This document shows positions 63,501 to 64,000 of a stretch of DNA of 64,000 nucleotides, in pieces. Each line of letters starts with the position of its first letter. Positions within the stretch are counted from its first letter, which is position 1. This stretch comes from UKL13-3 sp040387195 (GTDB taxonomy: Bacteria > Bacteroidota > Bacteroidia > UKL13-3): positions 186,001 to 250,000 of the forward strand of contig JAZKEF010000002.1 of assembly GCA_040387195.1 (NCBI GenBank). The letters run 5' to 3'. The notes beneath the pieces were generated by a model. The model saw only the letters and a list, made by a program, of their open reading frames with translations, did no database searches and was not told where the DNA came from. The position numbers and the translations under genes were made by a program.

Positions 63501-64000
63501 TTAATAAAAGCGAGGACAACGAACAGCAGCACCGCGGAATCCTCCTCCGGCACCATTAGGCCATAATCTATATGTAAGGGTGACACCGCCAATAAAATAG
63601 ACATCGGTAATGAAGCGGATTTTTCCGCGATTCTCACCCGGAGGGAAAAGACGCCCGTCACTTCTGTCCGACATAATTACTGCATCTTCAGAAGCCAATG
63701 TTGTTGGATCCGGATACCGGGAGTCACCGGTAATATCATCAAGATGTGAGGTGGAAGTTAGACGCATACCTAGGTCCAAGCCAAGCTGCCAGTTTTTGGT
63801 AAGATAATATCTGAAGCCAATTCCCAATGGAACAGCCAAAGCTACCGGAGAGTATGATGAGCCGTCAAGCTTTAACGGCCTTAATGCAATAGCATTTCCG
63901 GTTATTGGATGAATGGCTTTAGGCTCAAAATAGAATAACCCCAAACCTCCATATATGTAAGGAATAAACCTGTTTTTAATTCTTCTGCCCCTGTTATGAT
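63501..64000 (-). CDS. Outer-membrane beta-barrel protein, DUF6089-like (partial)
   Basis: The frame stays open to the window edge, so at least 166 residues are present and the N-terminus is missing. It shows RFIPYIYGGLGLFYFEPKA, VPLGIGFRYYLTKNWQLGLDLGMRLTSTSHLDDITG and a closing strand GGVTLTYRLW, a pattern common to DUF6089 outer-membrane proteins of Bacteroidota. It ends in a Gly-rich tail. The family function is unknown. Confidence 0.82.
   Translation of the reverse strand, partial: HNRGRRIKNRFIPYIYGGLGLFYFEPKAIHPITGNAIALRPLKLDGSSYSPVALAVPLGIGFRYYLTKNWQLGLDLGMRLTSTSHLDDITGDSRYPDPTTLASEDAVIMSDRSDGRLFPPGENRGKIRFITDVYFIGGVTLTYRLWPNGAGGGFRGAAVRCPRFY

Overview
The window looks like a chromosomal segment of a member of the Bacteroidota, probably Chitinophagales/Sphingobacteriales-like. 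The basis is a 287-residue primary sigma factor without region 1.1, recurring TAnnTTTG-like -7 elements, a type IX secretion (T9SS) sorting domain, IPExxxVDY, DUF2851 and DUF6089 families, the acpP-fabF-rnc block divergent from IPExxxVDY-pyk, a carB that ends before the MGS domain, and a fused CrtYcd-type lycopene cyclase. No phage, insertion sequence, CRISPR array or rRNA was seen. Base and codon use look even by eye. Most of the window is ordinary core genome.

Layout. 0-14.9 kb: rpoD, yjdM, feoAB, a lone glycosyltransferase, a decayed secreted-protein gene, a pentameric ligand-gated ion channel homologue, a phosphate-type porin behind a five-unit 11-bp regulatory array, an OsmC protein, an uncharacterised EF-hand/membrane protein operon, two carotenoid genes (CrtYcd, CruF-like) flanking a P460-like lipoprotein and a PepSY-like protein, and marC. 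14.9-26.3 kb: a surface polysaccharide locus with an O-antigen ligase, two GT4 enzymes, an ABC exporter (Wzm/Wzt type), three large GT2 proteins and a sugar epimerase. 26.4-36.1 kb: a WYL regulator, a TPR protein, outer-membrane proteins, pyrF, DUF2851, PspC, a histidine kinase/response regulator pair, and an SPFH protein with a 57-residue ribbon-helix-helix partner. 36.3-49.0 kb: metG, tRNA-Arg(CCU), tRNA-Phe(GAA), two Fe-S oxidoreductase subunits separated by an oppositely oriented two-component system, an outer-membrane barrel and carB. 49.1-64 kb: a lamin-tail-domain surface protein, a T9SS cargo protein, a cyclophilin, tatC-rpiB-HD, pyk, IPExxxVDY, acpP-fabF-rnc, a hydrolase and two outer-membrane barrels, the last cut by the window end.

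The most interesting signals are mostly non-coding: (i) five GTT(AA) blocks at exact 11-bp spacing ahead of the porin, a likely Pho box; (ii) five intergenic arrays with a 7-bp period and related AAYYCGN units; (iii) a separate pyrimidine-rich repeat of about 28 bp in two or three degenerate copies at three intergenic sites; (iv) perfect short palindromes next to these. The notable proteins are the ligand-gated channel homologue and the EF-hand membrane protein with its HhH partner. I did not find a clear new defence or secretion system. All assignments are by eye, without database searches.
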